Shown one piece after another: positions 23,927 to 34,116 of a stretch of 38,193 bases of DNA. Origin of the DNA: Saprospiraceae bacterium (GTDB taxonomy: Bacteria > Bacteroidota > Bacteroidia > Chitinophagales > Saprospiraceae); the NCBI GenBank assembly GCA_020629515.1, contig JAHDDE010000035.1:1-38193 (forward strand), read 5' to 3'. A model generated the notes under the pieces. It searched no databases. It was given only the letters and a program-made list of their open reading frames with translations, and had not been told where the DNA came from. Each line of letters begins with the position of its first letter. The first letter of the stretch is position 1. Both the position numbers and the translations under genes were made by a program.

Positions 23927-26900
23927 ATGATGTCAAAGTATCGTGAGTATAAGGGCCTCGACTTACCCAGTATAGATCAAGAAATATTACAATTTTGGCA
24001 AGATGCCGATATTTTTAATAAAAGCATCGAAGAAAGATCAAAGGATAATTCTTTTGTCTTTTATGAAGGCCCTCCTTCTGCCAATGGAAAACCTGGCATA
24101 CATCATGTTATGGCCAGAACGGTAAAAGACCTTTTCTGTAGATATCATACTATGAAAGGCGAGCGAGTAGAAAGAAAAGGAGGATGGGATACACACGGCT
24201 TACCTGTTGAGCTCAAAGTAGAAAAAGAACTGGGTATCACTAAAGATGATATTGGGACGAAAATCAGCATTGAGGACTATAACAAAGAGTGTCGTGCTGC
24301 AGTGATGAAGTTTAAAGAACTGTGGGATGATTTGACCCGTAAAATGGGTTATTGGGCAGATTTAGACAATCCTTACATCACTTTCGAAAATAATTATATT
24401 GAGTCTGTCTGGAACTTGCTTAAAACCCTTCATGACAAAGGATTAATCTATAAGGGTTATACAATACAACCTTATTCTCCAGCAGCAGGTACGGGGTTGA
24501 GCACTCATGAACTCAACATGCCTGGCGCCTATCAAGATGTTAGTGATACTTCTGCAGTAGCTCAATTTAAGTTGATAGAAAACAAAGATTCGGCTTTCTT
24601 GTATAAAGAAAAAGGTCAAGGCGATGTTTATATTATAGCTTGGACTACGACACCTTGGACATTGCCTTCTAATACGGCTCTGGCAGTTGGCAAGAAGATT
24701 AACTATGTCAAAATTAAAACCTATAACCCTTATACTAAGCTACCTGTTAATCTTATTCTCGCTGAGGACCTTTTAACTAAATGGTTCAAGCCAAATCAGG
24801 CAGAAGCAGATTATGATAGTTATCAAAAAGATGACAAAATAATCCCTTATGAGATCATACAGACATTTAAGGGTGCCGAATTGGAACATATCCGATATGA
24901 ACAATTATTACCTTATGTTCAGCCAGATAATGGTGATGCATTTAAAGTGATTCTGGGAGACTTTGTGAGCACGTCGGATGGAACGGGTATCGTCCATATA
25001 GCTCCGTCATTTGGTGCTGATGATATGCGTGTGGGAAAACAATACGGTATGGGTTCTCTCACATTAGTAGATAAGCAAGGTAAATTCGTTGATGAGGTGA
25101 CTGACTTTGCGGGCCGCTATGTCAAGAATTATAAAGATGAAAAAGACTACAGGAGCGTTGATATAGACATTTCTATCAAACTGAAAGAATCGAACAAGGC
25201 TTTCAATGTGCAGAAATATCAACACAACTATCCTCACTGTTGGCGAACAGACAAACCCATTCTCTATTATCCATTAGATAGTTGGTTTATCAAAGCTTCT
25301 GCTGCCAGAGAGAAAATGGTATCACTCAATAATACTATCAACTGGAAACCTTCACATACTGGCGAAAAACGATTTGGCAACTGGTTAGAAAATCTACAAG
25401 ATTGGAATCTCTCGAGGAGTAGATATTGGGGTATACCACTCCCCATATGGCGAAATGAAGATGGAACAGTAGAAAAATGTATAGGCTCGATCACTGAACT
25501 GGCTGAAGAAATCAGCTACGCCAACCAAAAATTAGGCTTATCACAAGAAGTACCTGAAGACTTGCATAAGCCATATATTGATCAAGTAATCCTGGCTACT
25601 GATAGTGGGCAAGAAATGCATAGAGAATCAGATCTCATAGATGTATGGTTTGATTCGGGATCCATGCCCTATGCTCAGTGGCACTATCCAATGGAGAATC
25701 AAGAAATCTTTAAGAATAATTTTCCAGCTGATTTCATTTGCGAAGGCGTTGATCAGACAAGAGGATGGTTCTACTCTTTGCATGCTATAGGATCTATGGT
25801 AATGGACAGTGTAGCATTTAAGAATGTAGTTTCTACAGGCTTAGTCCTCGATAAAAATGGCGTCAAAATGTCCAAACGATTGGGCAATGTCATAGATCCT
25901 TTCGAAACTTTAGCCACATATGGTGCTGATCCTACACGGTGGTATATGATGACTAATGCTCAACCTTGGGATAACCTAAAATTTGATATATCAGGAGTTG
26001 AAGAAGTCAAGCGCAAATTCTTTGGTACACTTTACAATACATATTCATTCTTCAGCCTATACGCTAATATTGATGGATTCGACTATAGCCAAGAATCGAT
26101 ACCTCTCAACGAAAGAACAGAAATAGATAGATGGATAATATCACTGCTTAACACACTTATCGGAGAAGTAGACCAAGAGTATGCCGACTATGAACCCACT
26201 AATGCCGGAAGAAAAATCCAAAGCTTTGTTGAAAATCATCTGAGCAATTGGTACGTGCGTCTATGTAGAAGACGATTTTGGAAAGGTGAGTATACTCATG
26301 ACAAAATTGCAGCATACCAGACGTTATATGAATGTCTAATAGTTATATCAAAACTTATGGCACCAATTGCGCCATTCTTTGGTGATTGGCTCTATAAAAA
26401 CTTGAATGAGGCTACAGGACTTGAAAATCACGTTAGCGTGCACTTAGCACTTATGCCAGAAGTCAGCAGTTCTGCCGTAGACAAGAAACTGGAAGAACGT
26501 ATGGACTATGCGCAAAGAATTTCTTCTTTAGTCCTTTCGCTTAGAAAAAAGGAAAAACTACGAGTAAGGCAGCCACTGAAAAAAATACTCATTCCTATAC
26601 TTAATAAAGACTTCAAAAATCAGGTAGATCTCGTCAAGGATTTGATCTTATCTGAGGTAAATATCAAAGAGATAGAGTACCTCACTGAGGATAGCGGATT
26701 TATCAAAAAGAAGGTCAAAGCCAACTTTAAAACTTTAGGTCGCAAGCTGGGTAAAGATATGAAAGCTGCAGCAGCCACTATCAATGGTTTATCAGCCAAC
26801 CAGATCGATCAAATAGAACGAGAAGGTGTATTCCAACTGACCATTGAGGATCGTCAATATGAGTTGACTATAGAAGACTTTGATATCAGTACAGATGAAA

Positions 26901-27226
26901 TCCCTGGTTGGCAAGTAGCCAATGATCGAGATATCACTGTAGCTCTCGATATTACATTGACAGACGATCTTAAGAACGAGGGTATAGCAAGAGAATTAGT
27001 GAATAGAATTCAGAATATCCGTAAGCAAAGCGACTATGATGTCACAGATCGAATAAAGGTTATCATTGAGCAAAATGATACTATAGATCAAGCCTTAGCA
27101 TCATTTAAAGACTATGTATCTCAAGAAGTTTTGGCAGATGATATCAGTACTGAAAAAAACGTAAACGGAGAAAAAATTGAGATCAATGATCAAGTGAGTG
27201 TAGCAATACTGTGTAGCAGAATTTGA
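23927..27226 (+). CDS. ileS: Isoleucyl-tRNA synthetase (long form)
   Basis: 1099 residues. It charges tRNA-Ile and edits mischarged valine. Visible: HIGH-equivalent GIHHVMAR (59-62), GWDTHGLPVE, the CP1 editing domain with AWTTTPWTLPSNTALA and GIVHIAPSFGADD, DVWFDSGSMPYAQWHYP, EGVDQTRGWFYSLH, and KMSKR at 647-651. The anticodon-binding region and a long C-terminal extension follow. Length and motif spellings match the Bacteroidota long IleS related to the eukaryote-like type, in which mupirocin resistance is common; resistance here is not shown. Two adjacent ATG codons (23927, 23930) are possible starts. The stop is one base from the convergent DUF5916 gene. Confidence 0.97.
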   Translation: MMSKYREYKGLDLPSIDQEILQFWQDADIFNKSIEERSKDNSFVFYEGPPSANGKPGIHHVMARTVKDLFCRYHTMKGERVERKGGWDTHGLPVELKVEKELGITKDDIGTKISIEDYNKECRAAVMKFKELWDDLTRKMGYWADLDNPYITFENNYIESVWNLLKTLHDKGLIYKGYTIQPYSPAAGTGLSTHELNMPGAYQDVSDTSAVAQFKLIENKDSAFLYKEKGQGDVYIIAWTTTPWTLPSNTALAVGKKINYVKIKTYNPYTKLPVNLILAEDLLTKWFKPNQAEADYDSYQKDDKIIPYEIIQTFKGAELEHIRYEQLLPYVQPDNGDAFKVILGDFVSTSDGTGIVHIAPSFGADDMRVGKQYGMGSLTLVDKQGKFVDEVTDFAGRYVKNYKDEKDYRSVDIDISIKLKESNKAFNVQKYQHNYPHCWRTDKPILYYPLDSWFIKASAAREKMVSLNNTINWKPSHTGEKRFGNWLENLQDWNLSRSRYWGIPLPIWRNEDGTVEKCIGSITELAEEISYANQKLGLSQEVPEDLHKPYIDQVILATDSGQEMHRESDLIDVWFDSGSMPYAQWHYPMENQEIFKNNFPADFICEGVDQTRGWFYSLHAIGSMVMDSVAFKNVVSTGLVLDKNGVKMSKRLGNVIDPFETLATYGADPTRWYMMTNAQPWDNLKFDISGVEEVKRKFFGTLYNTYSFFSLYANIDGFDYSQESIPLNERTEIDRWIISLLNTLIGEVDQEYADYEPTNAGRKIQSFVENHLSNWYVRLCRRRFWKGEYTHDKIAAYQTLYECLIVISKLMAPIAPFFGDWLYKNLNEATGLENHVSVHLALMPEVSSSAVDKKLEERMDYAQRISSLVLSLRKKEKLRVRQPLKKILIPILNKDFKNQVDLVKDLILSEVNIKEIEYLTEDSGFIKKKVKANFKTLGRKLGKDMKAAAATINGLSANQIDQIEREGVFQLTIEDRQYELTIEDFDISTDEIPGWQVANDRDITVALDITLTDDLKNEGIARELVNRIQNIRKQSDYDVTDRIKVIIEQNDTIDQALASFKDYVSQEVLADDISTEKNVNGEKIEINDQVSVAILCSRI

Positions 27227-27227
27227 A

Positions 27228-29468
27228 CTATAAATTCAACCAATAGTTCATCTTCAGGACGATACCACGATTTTTAGGTCCCCAAATGTCTGTTGCATAA
27301 TTATCGGAGTACACCAAAAACAGATCACTTAATGGGTTAAAACGCCATTGTAGTCTACTATTAATATTAAAATTTTCAGCTTGTGTATTGTACTGTAAGA
27401 AGGTAGTCCAAAAAAGATTACGGGTGAAGTTCAATTCTATCTTAGGGCTAATAAGAAAAAGTTCTATTGATCCATATTCATCAGGAAAATCAATAGTATT
27501 GTAGACGAAATTCATAGAGAAATTGCCCCACGGTTGCTTCCTGTATCTGAGATTAAGACTATACTCTGATCGATCGCCATTATAAAATTGGCCTACTCGA
27601 TATCCTAAATTAAATCCAATATCTCTTCTAATATCAGAATTATACCGAGCCTCTATATAATTGAACTTATATGCACCTGTTGGCAATGGATTCTCAGTTG
27701 TAAAAGCGAAAGGATAGAGTAAACCTTGCTCCTCATGGGTGAATAATACTCTTGCGCTACTTGTATTGGTAAAATTAATCGCATATCCCGCTCGAGTAGT
27801 ATTCTGTATTAAATCAAAACCATCTTTTGTGTAGTCCAGAATATTAAAAAACAATAATTCATGCAGATTGACTTTTGTATTATCCTCAGGATAAAATCGA
27901 TAAGTAAATCGAGTAAATCCATGATGATATCCCACCTTATTGACCACATCATTAACTGCGTCATAATGATCAAAACGTGGAATAAACCCCACATCCGACC
28001 TATAATTATTACCCACACCAGAGATATTAGTATAAAACCCAATGTTAGTAGCATCATAACCTACTGCAGCATTGTAGAAATAATTATCTCCTGATAATCC
28101 CTCTGTCCACGATAATCCGTATCCCGAAAAAACTCGCCACTTACTGTCCTGGGAGAGGTATAAAAATTCGGCACCTCCTATTCTGTTATATTCTCCACTT
28201 GGACTTGAACCATCACTTGTCGCGGACCTATTATGAAAGTATCCCTTGAGCAAGGACCTACCAAAGACCTGTTGATGTGCTGATAAGGAGGTATAGTTCT
28301 GCGCAGCAAACTCCTCATTCTGCCTAGTCTGTAGATTCATAGCACCAATGCGAAGGTACTTATTAGCATACCCCGAAAGTCGTGCGCCATAGGCTATTGG
28401 AATGGTGTTGCCCTCATCATCCAAACCAATCCTACGCGAAAAAAAAGGTCGCATTGGGGGAATTCCAAAATCGCTAAAGATGTCACTATTCTCCAAGAAG
28501 AATAAGCGCCTCTCTGGGAATCTTATATTAACAGTAGATAGATTAGTAACCTGCTCATCCACATCCACTTGCGAAAAATCAGGATTAATAGTTAAGTCCA
28601 AATTTAGACTGGACGTTATCGCCACCTTTGCATCTCCACCCATTCTGATATTTTGATCTGACGGATCTCCTGACTGAAAATCTTTGGTTGAAGAAGTCAA
28701 AACATAAGGTATCGCTGCTATGTTAGACTTGGTCTTCTTAGGCTTTTTATCCCACTCCAATGCAGCAGTATGGCCAAGATCACATACCATAAACTGTATG
28801 GGTATTGGAGTCCAACTATGCCAATGGTTGAACTTAGATACATTCCTACTAAAATTAATTCCCCACACTTCTTTTTCGGCATAACGCAATGATTTTAATG
28901 GAATCGCCATCTCAAGTGTCCATTTATCCTCATACACTTGGGTTTCTCCATACCAAGTCTGATCCCACGCCGGACTAAATTTAGCTCCTCCCTCGTTACT
29001 CCTCACATATGTACCACCTAATAGTAAAACATCCATCTGTACTCCTGCGGTATTCAACCCGAATAAAGCCGCATTAGATTTTTCATTGAGCGGATCTAAG
29101 ACAATCGTGAATAAATCCCCTGCCCACCATTCATCTGCATCTCTTTTTAGAGTAGGAGTTAGATAGGGTCCTTTCCCGTGACATATTGCCGCTACATAGA
29201 TATTCTTATCGTCATATGCGAGCATTACTTCGGTATCATAATCCTTATCTACTCTTCGATCATCTACTGGGAAAGACATCCAAAAGTCACTCATTTTCTG
29301 TGCAGACTGCCAATGAGCATCATCCAGGATACCATCAATTTTGATATCCACATCAGTATATTCGATAGCAGCCCGATAATCTTGTTGAATCTGGGCACCA
29401 AAATCCGCCTGGGACCAACACTCGATTATCTCTACAGACAACAATAATAAAATGACAACTCTCAGCAT
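27228..29468 (-). CDS. CBM9-like / DUF5916 outer-membrane protein
   Basis: 746 residues. After a signal peptide (about 1-19, Gln at +1 in CWS|QADFG) comes a CBM9-like sugar-binding domain starting KIDGILDDAHW, with TEVMLAYDDKNIYVAA and DLFTIVLDPLNE (about 40-220). The rest is DUF5916: INPDFSQVDVDEQVTNL and FPERRLFFLENSDIF (near 300-335) are its hallmarks, followed by amphipathic strands with aromatic ends, typical of a beta barrel. The C-terminus ends KMNYWLNL. The family is widespread in Bacteroidota and its role is unknown; outer-membrane location and a glycan or peptide ligand are inferred. The bestrophin gene is 24 bases upstream on the same strand. Confidence 0.88.
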   Translation of the reverse strand: MLRVVILLLLSVEIIECWSQADFGAQIQQDYRAAIEYTDVDIKIDGILDDAHWQSAQKMSDFWMSFPVDDRRVDKDYDTEVMLAYDDKNIYVAAICHGKGPYLTPTLKRDADEWWAGDLFTIVLDPLNEKSNAALFGLNTAGVQMDVLLLGGTYVRSNEGGAKFSPAWDQTWYGETQVYEDKWTLEMAIPLKSLRYAEKEVWGINFSRNVSKFNHWHSWTPIPIQFMVCDLGHTAALEWDKKPKKTKSNIAAIPYVLTSSTKDFQSGDPSDQNIRMGGDAKVAITSSLNLDLTINPDFSQVDVDEQVTNLSTVNIRFPERRLFFLENSDIFSDFGIPPMRPFFSRRIGLDDEGNTIPIAYGARLSGYANKYLRIGAMNLQTRQNEEFAAQNYTSLSAHQQVFGRSLLKGYFHNRSATSDGSSPSGEYNRIGGAEFLYLSQDSKWRVFSGYGLSWTEGLSGDNYFYNAAVGYDATNIGFYTNISGVGNNYRSDVGFIPRFDHYDAVNDVVNKVGYHHGFTRFTYRFYPEDNTKVNLHELLFFNILDYTKDGFDLIQNTTRAGYAINFTNTSSARVLFTHEEQGLLYPFAFTTENPLPTGAYKFNYIEARYNSDIRRDIGFNLGYRVGQFYNGDRSEYSLNLRYRKQPWGNFSMNFVYNTIDFPDEYGSIELFLISPKIELNFTRNLFWTTFLQYNTQAENFNINSRLQWRFNPLSDLFLVYSDNYATDIWGPKNRGIVLKMNYWLNL

Positions 29469-29492
29469 TAATACTAATTAATTCAAGCTTGT

Positions 29493-30518
29493 CTAAAGTA
29501 AGATATTCATATCAGTAGAAGGAGATAACGCAGGAGGAAGATCCTCTTCATCAAGCATTTGCCTTATATCTCGCTCTATACCTCTTGCCATAGAGCTGAT
29601 CGGTACGTCATTATGTAATCCCTCAAAGGGATTTTCGCTATAGTCTCCTACCATTTCCATCAACCAAAATATCCATGAACATATCACAGAAAAAGGTATA
29701 GCTATCCACAACCAATTATTCGCTTCATAATCATGAAAAATATCAATCATACCCAATGGCAATAATCCCACAAAGATGATAGTAAACAACATATTCATTG
29801 ATGCATATTGCCTTGGGAATGGGAAGTTTTTAATACGTTCAGCTTTACCTTGAAGTGTATAAAATTCCGTGATCATTCCTTGCATTTCAAGATGTCTGAA
29901 GTGCTCGATTGTTCCCTTACGTCTTTGAGCCATTAGATCTTTAGATTGAATACTCAATAGATGAGAAGATTTATTACCCTTAGTCATGACATATTCATAA
30001 TCTGCTTCAGATAAATAGGGCCTGATCTCGTTGTAATTCAGTTCGGATGTATTAACACCAAGCATTTTTCTCACTTTCTGGTCAGTATCCGAATCATGCT
30101 CCCAGGCCTTAATTTTTCTCAATTCTAACGCAAGACATCTCAACCATGCAACATGTCTGTGAACAATTCTTTTTTTGATACCATCTAAAACATCTGGATT
30201 GATACTGGGATCCTTGACTTCTTGATCATTGACAAAATCTCGAGCCATAACGGTAAAAGATCTAGACGCATTCACTATACCTCCCCATATTTTACGCGCT
30301 TCCCAAAGTCGGTCATAAGATGAATTATTTTTAAAACCCAAATAAAATGCAACTGCGACACCAACTAATGAAATAGGCTGCCATGGTAAATGTAGCCACT
30401 CCAATCCCATAATAGCATGAAGAGAAACAATTAATGTATCATACAATACGAAAATCAGTATCGACTTGAAACTCCAACTTACGATCTGTGCCACGGTATA
30501 GCGACGGCCTGCATGCAT
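29493..30518 (-). CDS. Bestrophin family anion channel-like protein
   Basis: 341 residues of the bestrophin/UPF0187 family, pentameric anion or cation channels of the inner membrane. The N-terminal SWSFKSILIFVLYDTLIV, the SLVGVAVAFYLGFKNNSSYDRLWEARKIWGG segment and the late PFEGLHNDVPISSMAR motif are diagnostic. Membrane helices lie near 17-35, 45-62, 240-260 and 270-290, with a helical cytoplasmic region between. The start ATG is supported by the immediate MHAGRRYT, though the family often has a longer leader. It is co-oriented with the DUF5916 gene and with the thioredoxin gene 57 bases upstream. Confidence 0.9.
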   Translation of the reverse strand: MHAGRRYTVAQIVSWSFKSILIFVLYDTLIVSLHAIMGLEWLHLPWQPISLVGVAVAFYLGFKNNSSYDRLWEARKIWGGIVNASRSFTVMARDFVNDQEVKDPSINPDVLDGIKKRIVHRHVAWLRCLALELRKIKAWEHDSDTDQKVRKMLGVNTSELNYNEIRPYLSEADYEYVMTKGNKSSHLLSIQSKDLMAQRRKGTIEHFRHLEMQGMITEFYTLQGKAERIKNFPFPRQYASMNMLFTIIFVGLLPLGMIDIFHDYEANNWLWIAIPFSVICSWIFWLMEMVGDYSENPFEGLHNDVPISSMARGIERDIRQMLDEEDLPPALSPSTDMNILL

Positions 30519-30575
30519 ATACTAATTCTTAAGATAAAATCTGCAAAATAGAGAAAAGTTCTTAAGCTGAAAGCT

Positions 30576-32033
30576 TCAATCAGGCCACATCATATCAGAT
30601 TGACGTTTATTATTAATTATAACCATTTCGTGATAATAAGGAAGTGACTTATAAAGGTCATTGACCTCTTTTATTTTTTTATAATCTCCCATAGCTTCTA
30701 ATATCACAATATGGTTATCATACAGTTTTAAATCATATGGAAAATAAGCGTAGGCAGCCTCCGCCCATCTCTCCGCTTTTTTAATCATAATTGGATCATC
30801 AAAGAACGCATAAAAATCACTACTTACTTCGAACAGTTGATTAGCTATATTCTCACTAATGTTATATATCCTTGCCACTGAATCTAATGTGGGTGTTGGT
30901 GATGACAAGGGAGTATTTTCAACTACATCCATGGCAGCATATTGCTCTTTTCTCATTTCTTCTAATTCAAGATATCGCCTGCGGTCTTCGTCATGGATTT
31001 TAATGACAGGAGCTGAGAGTACATGCTTGGTTATCATATACTCAGCTTGAACAGCAAATTGGTTGATATCATTAACTCTATAGTATTCATAATAAAATCG
31101 ATCAACGTCTTTTTCCTTGAGGTGTCCTAGAAGAAGATCAATTTCTATGGCATCCTCAAAAGCTCTCAAATCTCCATATCTGATGCTTTCTTGTATACGT
31201 TTATCCATTAAAGTCATCAACTGATTTCTCCATTTTATTTTTTTTCTGCCGATTCTATCATGTATCACCTGAGAGGGCAAGAATGATCCTATCATAGGAG
31301 CAATTTTCCTCAGCGTTTGCTGATCAAAAGAATTCATCTGATCTAATGTCAATTCTAAAGTTCGGTCTGAGATAGGTCTGCTTTCCATGACTAACCTTTT
31401 CGCCAAACCCACCTTGCCTTGATAATCAAATCCCTGAGAGTTAGATAATAATTGCTCTATTTGTGTCAAAGAATATTGAGATACATCAGTATTTAGTTGA
31501 GCAAAATCGCTCCTGTTATCATAAAAGCGTTGAACCTCCTGTGCTTTTGTCAATAACTCATGATGACTGATTGCTCCCACTTGACGATATATCAGATTTC
31601 CATTTTTATCAACAAATAACATAGTTGGGTAAGAATCAACACCATATTTTTTAGCTAATGTGATTCCCTTCTTTTCGGCATTGACTTTATAATTGACCAA
31701 ATTGCTATTAAAGTAAACACTCAATTTGTCATTAGTGAATACGTCTCTATCCATCATCTTACATGGCCCACACCAGTCAGTGTATAGATCAATAAAAATT
31801 AATCGGCCCTGATCATCAGCGATTTGTCTTATTTCTTCCCACGACCTTTCTTTTTCAAAATCGACCTTTAAAGCTATTATATCTTGGCAATGCAACTGAG
31901 TCGGAGACCAAAGTATCGAAAGGAATAGGTATTTGACCGAAAAGAATAAGAGAAAAACAGCAATATCTTTTATTTTCAATCCATTAAGAGAATTGCACAA
32001 AAACTCATATCGAATAGCATTACTTATGGACAT
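30576..32033 (-). CDS. Exported thioredoxin-fold protein with long helical C-terminus (third paralogue)
   Basis: 485 residues from the ATG at 32033. The thioredoxin domain has TDWCGPCK (Cys88, Cys91), YFNSNLVNYKV and SYPTMLF with the cis-Pro, and the preceding TM/signal segment is IAVFLLFFSVKYLFLSIL with a probable cut near LHC|QDII. The last ~290 residues are helical and charged, with an unusual run SDFYAFFDDPIMIKKAERWAEAAY resembling TPR helices. The ATG lies opposite the start of the divergent PH-domain gene (8-base overlap). A TTG at 31979 (giving MKIKDIAVFLL, a cleaner signal peptide) removes the overlap and may be the true start. It resembles the pair at 2634-5082 in layout. Confidence 0.8.
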   Translation of the reverse strand: MSISNAIRYEFLCNSLNGLKIKDIAVFLLFFSVKYLFLSILWSPTQLHCQDIIALKVDFEKERSWEEIRQIADDQGRLIFIDLYTDWCGPCKMMDRDVFTNDKLSVYFNSNLVNYKVNAEKKGITLAKKYGVDSYPTMLFVDKNGNLIYRQVGAISHHELLTKAQEVQRFYDNRSDFAQLNTDVSQYSLTQIEQLLSNSQGFDYQGKVGLAKRLVMESRPISDRTLELTLDQMNSFDQQTLRKIAPMIGSFLPSQVIHDRIGRKKIKWRNQLMTLMDKRIQESIRYGDLRAFEDAIEIDLLLGHLKEKDVDRFYYEYYRVNDINQFAVQAEYMITKHVLSAPVIKIHDEDRRRYLELEEMRKEQYAAMDVVENTPLSSPTPTLDSVARIYNISENIANQLFEVSSDFYAFFDDPIMIKKAERWAEAAYAYFPYDLKLYDNHIVILEAMGDYKKIKEVNDLYKSLPYYHEMVIINNKRQSDMMWPD

Positions 32034-32562
32034 CTCTCAAAATGAATTTACCAACCATCAAATTAGTACAAATCTCTTACCAAAAATTAAAGATGTAAGT
32101 TTTTCCAATTTACATGCCGATTATCTCAAAGCTGAAATAATTGGATTGAGCATAATGTGGTTGATTTTACTAGCGGCGATTTCTATAGGTCTGTATTTTG
32201 GCGACCTTCCTTATGACTGGATATACTACATCATTATTATTGTACTCTTAACGATCGTTATCAGTTCTTATGTATTGACAATCAAAGGATTTAGAAAAAA
32301 ACTTTATGCCCTCAGAGAAAAAGACATCATTTATAAGGAAGGAATATTTTGGCGGACTCAACTATTAGTACCTTTTAATAGGATACAGCATGCAGAGGTA
32401 AATCAAGGTCCATTACAACGAATTTTTGGGCTAAGTGAACTTAAAATATATACTGCTGGAGGAAGCTCAAGTGATCTTTCTATATCTGGATTAATGTACT
32501 CAGAAGCCCAAGAGATCAAGCATTTCTTACTGCATAAAACTGCTATTGATGAAGAAGAGTAA
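32026..32562 (+). CDS. Bacterial PH domain membrane protein (YdbS-like)
   Basis: 178 residues from the ATG at 32026; the frame extends to a TTG at 31933 but that would read through the opposite gene's signal region. Two membrane helices (about 36-60 and 62-85) are followed by a bPH2/DUF304 domain: EGIFWRTQLLVPFNRIQHAEVNQGPLQRIFGLSELKIYTAGG. It is paired with the next gene, overlapping it by 14 bases, as in the ydbS-ydbT pairs of Firmicutes and many Bacteroidota. The function is unknown; some ydbST pairs affect resistance to membrane-active peptides. Confidence 0.87.
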   Translation: MDISQNEFTNHQISTNLLPKIKDVSFSNLHADYLKAEIIGLSIMWLILLAAISIGLYFGDLPYDWIYYIIIIVLLTIVISSYVLTIKGFRKKLYALREKDIIYKEGIFWRTQLLVPFNRIQHAEVNQGPLQRIFGLSELKIYTAGGSSSDLSISGLMYSEAQEIKHFLLHKTAIDEEE

Positions 32563-34057
32563 TATATCTTTTATTGAAAATCAATTGCAATCAAAATGGG
32601 CAATCATATTTATTGTCTTAAGATTTCTACAAAAACTGATTGTTCAACTTTGGCCAATATTCTTGGCTCTATTTTTAGGTGGCTCAGGAAGAAGTGGATT
32701 TGAAAAATATGAGATCATTGGTGCGAGCGTAGGTATATTTGGTATGTTCACATCAATCGTGGCCTACTTTAGATACTTTTATAGAGTTTCTCATGATGAA
32801 CTAATAATCGAAAAAGGAATATTCAAAAAAATTCGTTTAAATCTTCCTTTTGAACGAATACAGTCTATCAATTTTCATCAGAATTTCTTACATCAAATCC
32901 TTAATGTTACAGCTGTCGAAATTGAATCAGCGGGGTCTGAACAAAAAGAGCTAAAAATTGATGCCTTAAGGATAGAGGTTGCAGAAGAACTAAGAAAAAT
33001 ATTGTTGGAAAAGAAAGCCTCCCATAGGCAGCCTTCAAATACCCTCATTTACGAGACTGAAGAATTTAGACCAACTACAGAAAAAATAAATATCCTTGAT
33101 CTAAACTTACCACAGCTGATCAAAGTAGGACTGTTGCAAAATCACTTAAAGCCGATAGGCCTATTATTTAGTTTAGGGGGTTCCGCATTCGCTTATGGAT
33201 ATACCATCGGCATGGATCCAATGGAAATTATCAACTATGCTCGAAGAAATTTGTTCAATCTAAATTTTGACGAGTATGCCCTTTGGATTCCCTTGTTTAT
33301 ACCTTTGATGATCCTTTACTCTATTGTCACCACTATATTGAGACACTATAATCTGAATTTTTCTCGTTCCGGCCAACGATTTCATGTGGTGCAAGGTCTC
33401 ATCAACAAACAACAATTCTCTGCTCTGGATAGAAAAATCCAAATCATGTCATGGAGTCAAAATCCATTAGAGCGCCTTATAGGGCTATTCAGGATATATT
33501 TTCAACAGGCACGTTCTGGTAATGGCAAAGAAGAAAAAATGAGATTTGATATACCTGGATTGTCTCATTCAGACATAGATGAAGTTAAAAATCATTGGTT
33601 AGGACTAGGTCGTGGGAATTTTGAAAACAAATTTGGAGTATCTATTCACTTCTTTAAAAGATCTGCGATATATCAGTGCTTATTTTATGGCTTGATCTTA
33701 GTACTACTAATTTATTTTTGTCCATTACGATGGATCATTCTATGGGTCATCTGGTGGTCATTTAGTTTGTTTTTAACTTGGCAAGAGTACAAAAAAAAGC
33801 GATTTGCAATCAACGCAAATGAGGTCTATGTTGGAGGAGGAAGGTTAGGCTTTAAAAATTCCATTTTCCCTGTTCACAAAATTCAAAATATAAGAATCAA
33901 TCAAAATCCATATCAGTGGAGGAGAGGTTTGGGATCGCTAATCTTATACACTTCGGCTGGGCGTGTCAAAATACCCTATATCAAAATTGAAAAGGCTGAA
34001 GAATTAATGGATCTATTGATCTACAAAGTAGAAAGATCCAAAAAGAGCTGGATGTAA
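32549..34057 (+). CDS. Bacterial PH domain membrane protein (YdbT-like)
   Basis: 502 residues from the ATG at 32549 (a TTG one codon earlier is disregarded). Three bPH2-type modules are visible, each after a pair of membrane helices: EKGIFKKIRLNLPFERIQSINFHQNFLHQ near 90, VQGLINKQQFSALDRKIQIMSWSQNPLERLIGL near 285, and VGGGRLGFKNSIFPVHKIQNIRINQNPYQ near 430. The repetition of the RIQ/KIQ..NQNP motif is typical of YdbT. A hairpin terminator after the stop separates it from the convergent protease gene. It likely forms a membrane complex with the 32026 gene. Confidence 0.88.
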   Translation: MKKSNISFIENQLQSKWAIIFIVLRFLQKLIVQLWPIFLALFLGGSGRSGFEKYEIIGASVGIFGMFTSIVAYFRYFYRVSHDELIIEKGIFKKIRLNLPFERIQSINFHQNFLHQILNVTAVEIESAGSEQKELKIDALRIEVAEELRKILLEKKASHRQPSNTLIYETEEFRPTTEKINILDLNLPQLIKVGLLQNHLKPIGLLFSLGGSAFAYGYTIGMDPMEIINYARRNLFNLNFDEYALWIPLFIPLMILYSIVTTILRHYNLNFSRSGQRFHVVQGLINKQQFSALDRKIQIMSWSQNPLERLIGLFRIYFQQARSGNGKEEKMRFDIPGLSHSDIDEVKNHWLGLGRGNFENKFGVSIHFFKRSAIYQCLFYGLILVLLIYFCPLRWIILWVIWWSFSLFLTWQEYKKKRFAINANEVYVGGGRLGFKNSIFPVHKIQNIRINQNPYQWRRGLGSLILYTSAGRVKIPYIKIEKAEELMDLLIYKVERSKKSWM

Positions 34058-34088
34058 AAAGAAAATGGGCCGCTCTCTTGCGGCCCAT
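34055..34088 (-). terminator. Terminator between convergent PH-domain and protease genes
   Basis: ATGGGCCG (34065-34072) pairs with CGGCCCAT (34081-34088) around an eight-base loop. On minus the stem is followed by TTTTCTTTTT, so it terminates the protease transcript; on plus no T tract follows, so action on the PH-domain transcript is weaker. Confidence 0.8.
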
Positions 34089-34116
34089 CTGTGTAAATTA
34101 TTGGTATATATTTCTT

